A DNA stretch of 32,817 nucleotides from an uncultured Neomegalonema sp. (GTDB lineage Bacteria > Pseudomonadota > Alphaproteobacteria > Rhodobacterales > Rhodobacteraceae), in assembly GCA_937911325.1 (NCBI GenBank), contig CALDSD010000077.1:1-32817 (forward strand), in the 5' to 3' direction. Below the pieces are notes generated by a model, which ran no database searches, was not told the DNA's origin, and saw only the letters and a list, made by a program, of their open reading frames with translations. A program made the translations under genes and the position numbers. Positions 1 through 7,038 of the stretch are shown in pieces (the first letter of the stretch is position 1; each line of letters begins with the position of its first letter).

Positions 1-1289
1 GCCCCGCCCACCGTGTAGATCTCGCTATACGCCGTATAAAAAAAAAAAAAAAAAACTGAGCCGCCACTGTCGAACGACCCCTGCCCGCTGCGCTTGAACC
101 GCATCGCAAACAGCGTCCCATCGGTTGCCGGAATAACGCTCTCAAACAGAAACAGGTAATTGTCGTAGAGCGAGCTGTCGAAGGCCGTGAAGTCTACGCT
201 GGCGTCGCTTGAGAGTTCAGTCGATGCGAGAAAGACGAGGCCGCCGCCGCCGCTTGCGTCCGCCCAAGCGGGATCATTGGCCCCCATCGTCAGAACCTGG
301 CCGTTTGTCCCCTTCGCCAGGCGTTCAAGATTGCTCGCGCCGCGGTAAAACATATCGCCGCGCGCATCGCTTCCGAGAATGATGTTGGGCGATGTAAGCA
401 GCACGCGGCCGGTCCCGTTCGGCGTTACTGGAATATCGCCGTTTGAGACGCTGACAATCGAGTTGCCCGCGACGTCGAGATCGCCCCCGAGCTGAGGCGT
501 GGTGTCCTCGACGACATTCGCCAAGCCACTGCCGCCGCTCTCAAGCGCTGTCTCTAAGTCCTGAAGCGCGCCCTTGATTGTCTCGTTGTCCGCAATCGTG
601 GCGCCCGTGAACGTCCCCAGATCATCGCTTTCCGCAGCTACGCCACTGAGCGTGATTAAATGATCAACGTCCGCGATCGCCTTTAAAACGGCCTCGTCGT
701 TTGCATCCAGGTCGCCGAAAATCGCGTCCTTGATCGTCTCCAGCGCGGTTGCATTCCCCGCGATGTCCGTTGCAACGGCGCTAGCGTCCGCCGTGCTCGC
801 CGCAAACTCAAGCCCGGTCGCGTCCGTCTTGATCTTGACGAACTTGTCGCCGTTTCCTGAAAAGATCGGCAACGTGGGGTCGATGCTGTCGCTGTCGGTT
901 TCAGAGAGTTTTAGAGAGCGGTCCTGTAGATCGCGCGACCGCTGCGCAATCATCGTCAGCTTGTCCAGCGCGGTTTCGTGCGTCTCAGCCGGAAACGCAT
1001 CATTCGCCGTGTAGTCCGTCGCCTGCGTGATGTCGGGATCCCGAATGATCACCAGCGTCTCGCCACTAGCGACATTGGCGACCGTGGTAACAGATCCCCC
1101 TGCGGGGTTGGCCGCGCCGGTTACTGTGTAATCCGTCGTGAGCGTGAGCGTGGTTTCAACACCTGTGGCGTCAACGCGCTTGATAACGGCTAGGTCCCCG
1201 TCGGCCAAAAACAAGTACGGAAACGAAAAAGGGCCGGTTGTCCCGGCCCCTGCAAACGATGCTCGTAATTCTGTGGTGCTTAGCGTCAT
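1..1289 (-). CDS. Tail fibre protein, partial (3' end outside the window)
   Basis: The frame opens at ATG 1289-1287 and stays open to base 1, giving at least 429 codons. The first ~120 residues match the T7-type tail-fibre/collar attachment domain: a beta-rich start containing FPYLFLADGDL, then VIIRDPDITQATDYTANDAF and AETHETALDKLTMIAQ, leading into a helical segment. This domain docks fibres to the tail, and the rest would bind the host surface. The later part has low-complexity linkers (GGGGL, SGGSG) and repeats such as TPQLGGDLDVAGN that are common in fibre shafts. The start overlaps the stop of an upstream 28-codon ORF in an ATGA arrangement. An 18-base A run (T run in the coding sense) encodes five consecutive Phe codons near the window edge. 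Confident at family level; receptor unknown. Confidence 0.85.
   Translation of the reverse strand, partial: MTLSTTELRASFAGAGTTGPFSFPYLFLADGDLAVIKRVDATGVETTLTLTTDYTVTGAANPAGGSVTTVANVASGETLVIIRDPDITQATDYTANDAFPAETHETALDKLTMIAQRSRDLQDRSLKLSETDSDSIDPTLPIFSGNGDKFVKIKTDATGLEFAASTADASAVATDIAGNATALETIKDAIFGDLDANDEAVLKAIADVDHLITLSGVAAESDDLGTFTGATIADNETIKGALQDLETALESGGSGLANVVEDTTPQLGGDLDVAGNSIVSVSNGDIPVTPNGTGRVLLTSPNIILGSDARGDMFYRGASNLERLAKGTNGQVLTMGANDPAWADASGGGGLVFLASTELSSDASVDFTAFDSSLYDNYLFLFESVIPATDGTLFAMRFKRSGQGSFDSGGSVFFFFFYTAYSEIYTVGG
38..55. repeat. 18-base homopolymer A run inside the tail-fibre gene
   Basis: Bases 38-55 are all A. In the fibre reading frame this gives part of a Val codon and five Phe codons, and the frame stays open on both sides. 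Such a run is exceptional in this GC-rich phage. It could be a slippage-prone contingency tract or an assembly error near a contig end. Confidence 0.95.
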
Positions 1290-1372
1290 TCTCTCATGCC
1301 CTCAAACATTCGATCTCCGCCCCCGCGCGGAATTGCTTCGGCGGGTGATTTTGTTTTCAAACTGAAAAGCAT
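1286..1372 (-). pseudogene. Stranded second copy of the 3' end of the 916-aa virion gene (28 codons)
   Basis: A 28-codon frame (ATG 1372, stop TGA overlapping the fibre ATG) ends KSPAEAIPRGGGDRMFEGMRE. The 916-aa virion protein ends KSPAEAIPRGGGNRAFEGVRD. Of the 21 aligned sense codons, 7 are identical, 10 differ synonymously and 4 change the residue. The first seven residues (MLFSLKT) do not match the longer protein. The Rap1a-like gene lies between the two copies. The simplest reading is that this is the original 3' end, left behind when a cassette carrying the Rap1a-like gene and a second, diverged 3' end entered. It could still be translated as a short coupled peptide. Confidence 0.65.
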
Positions 1373-1392
1373 AGCGACGCCGTTCCTCGCCT

Positions 1393-1767
1393 TTACGAGC
1401 ACGGGTAGAGAATTCGAAGAACGTTGATCGCTGTGAAAGTCCACGGTTCATTATCGAACTCGGTGTTTTCCCGTGAGAACTTCACGTACAGTTTCGCGAC
1501 CTCTTCGAGATCTACCGTTTCTGTGACGCAAAACAGCTCATCTCCATCGCTGCCGGCGTCAGCAAATCCGAAGCGATAACCAATCATGAACCCTTCAAGA
1601 CGGCCATAACAGATGCCCGCCAGCTCGCGCGATCCGGCCTGTGTGTCTGATGTGTCGAGCGCACGATCGCACATGACGCGCATGTCGAGGCCGGTAGGAT
1701 CTGTTTCGGCTGCGACTGGCGCACAGAAAGAAATTGCCAGAGCTACAGCACAGAAAAACACCCTCAT
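1393..1767 (-). CDS. Exported Rap1a/Tai-like small protein (immunity-type fold)
   Basis: 124 aa with a signal peptide (residues ~1-20, hydrophobic core ending APVAA). The mature part has four cysteines (33, 53, 80, 123). Its pattern C-x(n)-CYGRLEGFMIGYRFG ... FCV ... YPC at the end resembles Rap1a/Tai proteins, which are periplasmic immunity proteins against type VI secretion amidase effectors in Serratia. A good ribosome site (AGGGGGAG) lies just before the ATG, directly after the TAG of the 916-aa gene. Hand-counted GC at 1441-1500 is 50%, below most late genes here. Position between two copies of the upstream gene's 3' end suggests an accessory insertion. In a prophage it might protect the host envelope from toxins or lysins, or block superinfection; that is inference. 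The family match is by motif only. Confidence 0.65.
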   Translation of the reverse strand: MRVFFCAVALAISFCAPVAAETDPTGLDMRVMCDRALDTSDTQAGSRELAGICYGRLEGFMIGYRFGFADAGSDGDELFCVTETVDLEEVAKLYVKFSRENTEFDNEPWTFTAINVLRILYPCS

Positions 1768-1776
1768 GAACTCCCC

Positions 1777-4527
1777 CTAATCTCTCACGCCCTCAAAAGC
1801 TCGATTGCCACCGCCTCTAGGGATGGCCTCGGCCGGTGACTTGATATCCACGCCAAAGACGCTGCGCAGCGGCTCTTGTCGTTGCTCACGCTTCATGCGT
1901 TGCTCAGCGCGTTTCAGATATCCAGGGTTCAACATCTCTTGCCATTGATGCAGGAACAGAGCGTCCAGGACCGGCCGCGCGTAGAAGAGGTTTGCGCCTG
2001 GCGTGTTGCCAACTGCGAACCGGAAGAGCTCAGACGCAGTATCGTTTAGCGAGTCCTCAATCTCATCGCCGTCTTCAGAGAACAGCGGCCCGAGCATCCC
2101 GCGGTTGATGATCTTGAGCGCCTTTTCAGCTTCGCCCGCAAGCGGTCCCGCGGCGGTGGCGAGCTGGCTGGATCCAAAGCGCGTATAGTCGCCAAACAGG
2201 AAGTCGCCGAAGATGCCGGCGCCCCCGCCCTGCAGCATTCCAGCAATCAACAGCTTGAAAAACCGCGCGTCGCCCATTTCCTCGACGCCGGTAAAGCGCG
2301 GTTCGCGGCGCTTGATCACTTCCTTCGCCTCAAGCGCGACCATGCCGAGCGCTGTGGAGTACGCCATGAAAGACGCAATACCCATGATGTCGGCGCTGTC
2401 GCCGCCATAGAGGCGCTGCCCGATACCCTTCGACATGACTGTAATCGGGAACGCCTTGAACTGCGTAAAGGACCGCAGCAATTCGCCTGAGATCGTGCCG
2501 TTAGAAGTGCCTTGCCGCATGATCGCGCGCTCACGGGCGCCGGGCGTTGGCGAGGCGTAATCCGATTGATCCACGTATAAGGCCCGCACCGCATCGGCGA
2601 CGCGCTCGTATTTCCGTTTCGTCGCGGTCGTGGCGGCTTGTTCGGCTCTGAGCTCGATTTCATCCGGCGACAGATACATCTTGCCGTTGATGTCGATCGC
2701 GCCTTTTCTCGCGATCTTCCACTCGCTTTCGCCGATGCCGTAGCGCGTCAGCATGTCCACATAAGGCTTGTCGAGATTGGCCCATGAGGTTCTGTGCAGC
2801 CGCCCTAAGTCGCGCGCAACCATATACGTCGCAGCCCGCTTCATGGCGTCGGTCCAAGGGCCTAAGAAATTGAGCTTGTAGAAAACGCCCATTCCCTTGT
2901 TGACCATGCCGGGCAAGTCGTCGCCGATCGAGAACCGCGCCGCGACATCGCCCAGCATTGTATCAAGCCCGACACCCAAAACATCGGCGAATGCGCGCTT
3001 GTCCGCGTCGCGGCTAAAGCCTTCCATTGGCGCAATGAGGCTGTCGCGCATCGCCACGTATTGAGAACCGGTCTGCGTCAGCCGCGTGTTGAAGAGGTTC
3101 GCGACGTCCGTAATCGACGAGATCACCGCAGCGCCAAGTTTCGCCGCTGAGATAATCGCCCGCAGCGTCTGCATCGTGTACGCCGCAGAAACCGACCCTG
3201 GAATGTTGACCGTGCCGTCAAGCTCTTTGAACTGCGCGTCCAGACGGTCGAACAGAACGCCACGCCCCAAGCGCTGATCTTTCGAAACGCTAACCCCGAG
3301 AACCTTTGGACCGGATTGCCCGCGGTGCTTTTCCAGAAGGTCGTCGCGGATGCTGTCGAACATCGCGCGCGGGTTCGTGCCGAATATCTCCATAAGCGCC
3401 GTGCGTTCCGCAGAGCGCCGCAGCGAATTCATAATCGCTTCGTTGACGTCCTGCGCGCCAAAACGCTTGTTGTATTCGATCCAATCGTCAGCCGACTTGA
3501 AAACAAACGTCCGCGAGGCGCTGGCCTTTTTCGCCAGATTGCCGGGGCCTTTGAAGGCGAACTGAATGTCATTCTCTTGCTGGTTGCGGCGAATGCCCGT
3601 CGTGATCGCGTCGTAAGCGTTCTTCAGGAAGCGGTCGCGTTTTTCAGGCGGGATCTCCATGCGGTCCCAATCAAGCCGCTTGTTGGTTTCAGCGGCCCAG
3701 AGCTCAAAGCCTTCACGCTTAATACGCCCGATGTCGTTTGTGTTTCTGACCGCGCGACCTTCGGCTTTGCGGATATAGGCGCCAGCGCGGTTTTCTCTAA
3801 GCCGGGCGAACTCTTCGAAGGTCTGCAGAATCTGCGCGATCTTATAGGCGGTCTCGTTGCCAGTGACGGCCCGACCTGTCGCGCGGTTCTTGAAACTCAG
3901 CGCCCATAACTCGCGCGCGACATCATCGTTATGCGCCTTTAGCCGAAAGTCGTCATAGACGCCCGCTTCCTTCAAGGCCGCGAGAATGCCGCCCATGTAT
4001 TTGCGCTCGTAAGACTGCGCCCGCGCATCAACGCTGTCGCGGCTTCCTGCAAATCGTCGGTTCACCCCGACCATGCGGGCCTCTAAGCCAACGCTAGGAT
4101 CGTTGAAGAGCCTGTTTGTCAGATCCGAATAGGCGAGCAATTCCTTACGGCGCAGGATGTTAATCTTGGCGTTGCGTTCCTCGATCAGCGCCCCGAGCTC
4201 CGCGTTGCGTTCAATCTCGCCCGCCTTGCTCATGAATTGATCTTCGATGCTGTCAAGATCGCGTTCGGCGCGTCTGCGGGCCTCGACGCTTTTCATCGCG
4301 TCTTTGATCTGCGTCGTTTCTTCCGGCTCCAGACCCATGCGCGCTGCGGCCTCGAGCACGCCTTGCACACACGCGTCTTTACCGAGGTTCGGATTGGCTT
4401 TGATCTTTTCGCCTTTAGGACCACGCGTCGGGCCTTTAGGGCCATCGCCGCCCGGCTTGCGGCGCCAGTCCAGCGTTTCTTTTTCTGGCGACGGCGCAGG
4501 GCCTAGCGGCGGCTTGCTGTCAACCAT
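1777..4527 (-). CDS. Large internal virion (ejection) protein, 916 aa
   Basis: This is the last of the long virion proteins before the tail fibre, in the place of T7 gp16. The N-terminus is Pro/Gly/Lys-rich and disordered (first ~45 residues), followed by a long charged helical region (~60-420) and then more hydrophobic Gly/Ala-rich helices (~450-850), as in podovirus ejection proteins that enter the cell envelope. No lytic transglycosylase motif was recognised. It starts at ATG 4527 overlapping the stop of the 70-aa membrane protein (ATGGTTGA) and ends with TAG. Its last 21 residues recur, diverged, at 1286-1351. Family assignment rests on position, size and composition rather than a recognised domain. 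Confidence 0.7.
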   Translation of the reverse strand: MVDSKPPLGPAPSPEKETLDWRRKPGGDGPKGPTRGPKGEKIKANPNLGKDACVQGVLEAAARMGLEPEETTQIKDAMKSVEARRRAERDLDSIEDQFMSKAGEIERNAELGALIEERNAKINILRRKELLAYSDLTNRLFNDPSVGLEARMVGVNRRFAGSRDSVDARAQSYERKYMGGILAALKEAGVYDDFRLKAHNDDVARELWALSFKNRATGRAVTGNETAYKIAQILQTFEEFARLRENRAGAYIRKAEGRAVRNTNDIGRIKREGFELWAAETNKRLDWDRMEIPPEKRDRFLKNAYDAITTGIRRNQQENDIQFAFKGPGNLAKKASASRTFVFKSADDWIEYNKRFGAQDVNEAIMNSLRRSAERTALMEIFGTNPRAMFDSIRDDLLEKHRGQSGPKVLGVSVSKDQRLGRGVLFDRLDAQFKELDGTVNIPGSVSAAYTMQTLRAIISAAKLGAAVISSITDVANLFNTRLTQTGSQYVAMRDSLIAPMEGFSRDADKRAFADVLGVGLDTMLGDVAARFSIGDDLPGMVNKGMGVFYKLNFLGPWTDAMKRAATYMVARDLGRLHRTSWANLDKPYVDMLTRYGIGESEWKIARKGAIDINGKMYLSPDEIELRAEQAATTATKRKYERVADAVRALYVDQSDYASPTPGARERAIMRQGTSNGTISGELLRSFTQFKAFPITVMSKGIGQRLYGGDSADIMGIASFMAYSTALGMVALEAKEVIKRREPRFTGVEEMGDARFFKLLIAGMLQGGGAGIFGDFLFGDYTRFGSSQLATAAGPLAGEAEKALKIINRGMLGPLFSEDGDEIEDSLNDTASELFRFAVGNTPGANLFYARPVLDALFLHQWQEMLNPGYLKRAEQRMKREQRQEPLRSVFGVDIKSPAEAIPRGGGNRAFEGVRD

Positions 4528-4732
4528 CTCTCAGCTTCCAAAACAGCCATCCCCAGACAAACCAGATCATCAATGGAAAGGTGACGATCGTTAGCGCCAC
4601 CATGAACATGTCGTGGATGTCGCTTTCTTTCATCCACAGGAACGCATGAACGAGGGCGCCGAGGTAGCACACAGAGACGAGTAGGCAGAACATGGCGCAG
4701 ACCCATTCCCAAACTACGCCCCTCGAAAACAT
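4520..4732 (-). CDS. Small two-TM membrane protein between internal virion genes
   Basis: 70 aa with two clear hydrophobic segments (about residues 8-32 and 41-64, Trp-rich) and a short basic tail. It begins inside the 3' end of the 774-aa gene and ends inside the 5' end of the 916-aa gene, so it is squeezed between two large virion genes by overlap at both ends. Size and topology would fit a holin or holin-like protein, but no lysis partner is visible in the window, so the role is open. A competing frame (4503-4757) lacks membrane segments and looks like a shadow. Confidence 0.65.
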   Translation of the reverse strand: MFSRGVVWEWVCAMFCLLVSVCYLGALVHAFLWMKESDIHDMFMVALTIVTFPLMIWFVWGWLFWKLRDG

Positions 4733-7038
4733 GCCGCCATCGCCCGCGCTGTTTCACCTACAGAAGCAACCCTGGCTTTGATTCCAGCGATTGAGTCAAG
4801 GTCGGCGCGGTCAGCCTCGGTTAGCTCTACATCGGTTAGTTCGTCGTCGAGATCCGCCACGATTGCCGACATCTCCGCCATTTCATCGTCCGGCGCGGTG
4901 CTCACGTCGTCGGTGATTTTCGCAGCGCTGTCATAGTCGGCGAGCCTGTCGCGTCGCGGGTCCGCCTCGCGCGCCGCCAGCTCGCGCGGGCTTGGCAATT
5001 CGTCCTGAGTTGTCAGCAAGCGGTCCATCACGCCGCGAACTTCGGGGCTGATCTCCACGTCGAGTTGATCCGCGCGCGTGTAGATCTTCCGCAGCCAAGA
5101 CGCGAACATGTCGAAGATGCGCTGCAGCCGTGGAACCGGCGCTTTGCCGTTGCGCAAGTAGCCCTCAAAGCCGCGAGCGAAGCGTTCCAACGATGGCGTG
5201 TCAGCCGTTTTATGGTTTTCCGTCCCCATCCAGTCGTAAAGCGTCTTGAGATCCGCCTTCAGCTCCGGGCTTGCGTCTGGCCGATCGCCGACGCGGCCGA
5301 GGATATCCAAGAACACATGCGCGCTTTCGTGCATGAACGTCGATGCGTCGGCGATGCGAAACAGTCCGACCGCCCCCGTGGCGCGATCGAAAAAGCCGCG
5401 GTCGGATTGAAACAACGCACGGGAAGAAGCCGTAACGCTGGGCAAGGGTTTATAATCTAATTCGATTAGAGGTCGATCGCCGCTCCGCTCTATTGATCGA
5501 ACCGTGTAGCTCCCTGGCCCAAGTAAGACCTCTGTTTCAAAATCATCGTAGTTGCGCATGGAAAGCGCGCCGTGCGTGCCGCCCTTAACGTTGATTTTTG
5601 CAGTTACTAGCGGCCCGTCGCCATCGCTGAAAGTTTCCGCGATGGCTTGATGTGCGCTAGGCGACCATGTTCGATCTACGTTAATTGTCTGTCCGCGGCG
5701 AAGGTTTCGCGCTCCTAAAACTGCGCTAATGCCTTGAAGGTGCGTTCCGCGATAAACTACGCGATCTTGTTCTATTTGACTTTTTGCAAGCGCCGAAATG
5801 AGTGGGCGAATATCTTTTTCACCGTCAATAAACGGCTTGCTATCGTCTTCATAGTTTTGCAACGCCTCTCGCTCGTCGCGCGTAAGTGCTTCTTGTTGCC
5901 GCAGCGCCCCTTCCGGCGTATCCGTCGCGCGGGTAATGCGACCGATTTCCGGCAAGATATCTCGGATCTGCTCAACCGTGATCCCGTACCGCGAGAACGC
6001 GCTTTCAAAAAAGCTCGCCCAAACCTCACCAGCAGCGCGGGCTTCCTTGCGCGCCTGCCGGTCTATCATGCGCCCCTCTTGCCGCGACATCGGCAAATCA
6101 ACCGCGGGGTCGAAGTCTTCCTCGGCCCCCGGCTTGCGCAGCGCGTAAACCTGTCGCTCAACTTCCGACCGCAGCTTCGCGATCTCGTTGCGATTGAGTG
6201 CGGCCATTTCCGGGTCTATGTCCGCGACCTCGACCGTCTTGCCCTGAAGAACCTGCGCCAACGCCATTTCCGGCGCGTGTTGCCTGACCGCCTCGTCGAT
6301 CGCCTTGCCGCCGAATGCGCGCCCCAAGCCGCCGCCTAACACCGCGCCAATGCCGACATTCATCACCGCGTCAGCCATCGTATAGTCCAGCATCGCGGCT
6401 TTGCTGGCGCCGTAGTACAGCGGCTCCACAAGCACGTTGCCAACCGCGCCCTCGACCACACCCGCCGTCGTCGCCGCGCCCCCACGCCCCAGCTTCGCCG
6501 CAAGCCACGCTCGTTGCGCCCCTGAGACGATCGGGAACATGGCTGTAGCAAGCTCCAGAGGGTCCACAGCCGCGCCGGCCAGTCCGCCGACCAATGCGCC
6601 CGCCGTGCGGCTGACAACGCTGTCATTCGCGCTCAGGATTTCTTGACGGCGCAACTCCGCTTCTTTCGCCCGCGCCTTTGATTCCGCCGCCTCTTTCGAC
6701 ATCGGGCGGTCGAACTCCATGCCAAGATGCTTGTATTTCTCCGAAAGGCTTTCCGCGCTTTCAAGGCTGTCTTCGACGTCCGCCAGAACTCGGCGCCTTC
6801 CGCGGCGGGTCTGTTCGAAAGGCTGGCCTTGCCGCCTCGCCACGTCGCCCGTGCGTTGCTCGAAACTCATTTCCCCCAGAAGCGACCGGCCTTCGCTCCA
6901 CGGGTTGACGTGAAACAGCGTCGGCGTATCGAACCCCGCCGCAACCGCATCGCTGAAGCCCGTCTGGCCAAAGCCCTGCGGGTCCATCGCCCGAACATAA
7001 GAGCGATCGACGCTAGGCTTGAACGGGGCTGCGACCAT
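4714..7038 (-). CDS. Internal virion protein with ADP-ribosyltransferase and HExxH zincin domains
   Basis: 774 aa, starting in a TAATG overlap with the preceding 700-aa gene. Residues ~1-140 are charged and helical. Residues ~140-245 are Gly/Ala-rich and hydrophobic, typical of ejection proteins. Residues ~425-515 hold an R-S-E ADP-ribosyltransferase signature: R430 in VVYRGT, S459/S461 in TWSPSAHQA, and E501/E503 in FETEVLLGPG. Residues ~565-650 hold a zinc metallopeptidase-like domain with HESAH (570-574) and a downstream ERFARGFEGYLR segment whose E625 could be the third ligand, as in metallopeptidase domains of phage polyvalent proteins. The C-terminus is acidic. If packaged and ejected like T7 gp14-16, both enzymes would enter the host with the DNA, as T4 Alt does. 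Targets are unknown. The ART-coding segment is AT-richer than its flanks. Confidence 0.75.
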   Translation of the reverse strand: MVAAPFKPSVDRSYVRAMDPQGFGQTGFSDAVAAGFDTPTLFHVNPWSEGRSLLGEMSFEQRTGDVARRQGQPFEQTRRGRRRVLADVEDSLESAESLSEKYKHLGMEFDRPMSKEAAESKARAKEAELRRQEILSANDSVVSRTAGALVGGLAGAAVDPLELATAMFPIVSGAQRAWLAAKLGRGGAATTAGVVEGAVGNVLVEPLYYGASKAAMLDYTMADAVMNVGIGAVLGGGLGRAFGGKAIDEAVRQHAPEMALAQVLQGKTVEVADIDPEMAALNRNEIAKLRSEVERQVYALRKPGAEEDFDPAVDLPMSRQEGRMIDRQARKEARAAGEVWASFFESAFSRYGITVEQIRDILPEIGRITRATDTPEGALRQQEALTRDEREALQNYEDDSKPFIDGEKDIRPLISALAKSQIEQDRVVYRGTHLQGISAVLGARNLRRGQTINVDRTWSPSAHQAIAETFSDGDGPLVTAKINVKGGTHGALSMRNYDDFETEVLLGPGSYTVRSIERSGDRPLIELDYKPLPSVTASSRALFQSDRGFFDRATGAVGLFRIADASTFMHESAHVFLDILGRVGDRPDASPELKADLKTLYDWMGTENHKTADTPSLERFARGFEGYLRNGKAPVPRLQRIFDMFASWLRKIYTRADQLDVEISPEVRGVMDRLLTTQDELPSPRELAAREADPRRDRLADYDSAAKITDDVSTAPDDEMAEMSAIVADLDDELTDVELTEADRADLDSIAGIKARVASVGETARAMAACFRGA

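Noticed and set aside
4503-4757. 84-codon minus frame overlapping the two-TM gene
   Set aside because: The composition is Arg/His-rich and shadow-like; the alternative frame has two clean membrane segments and natural overlaps.
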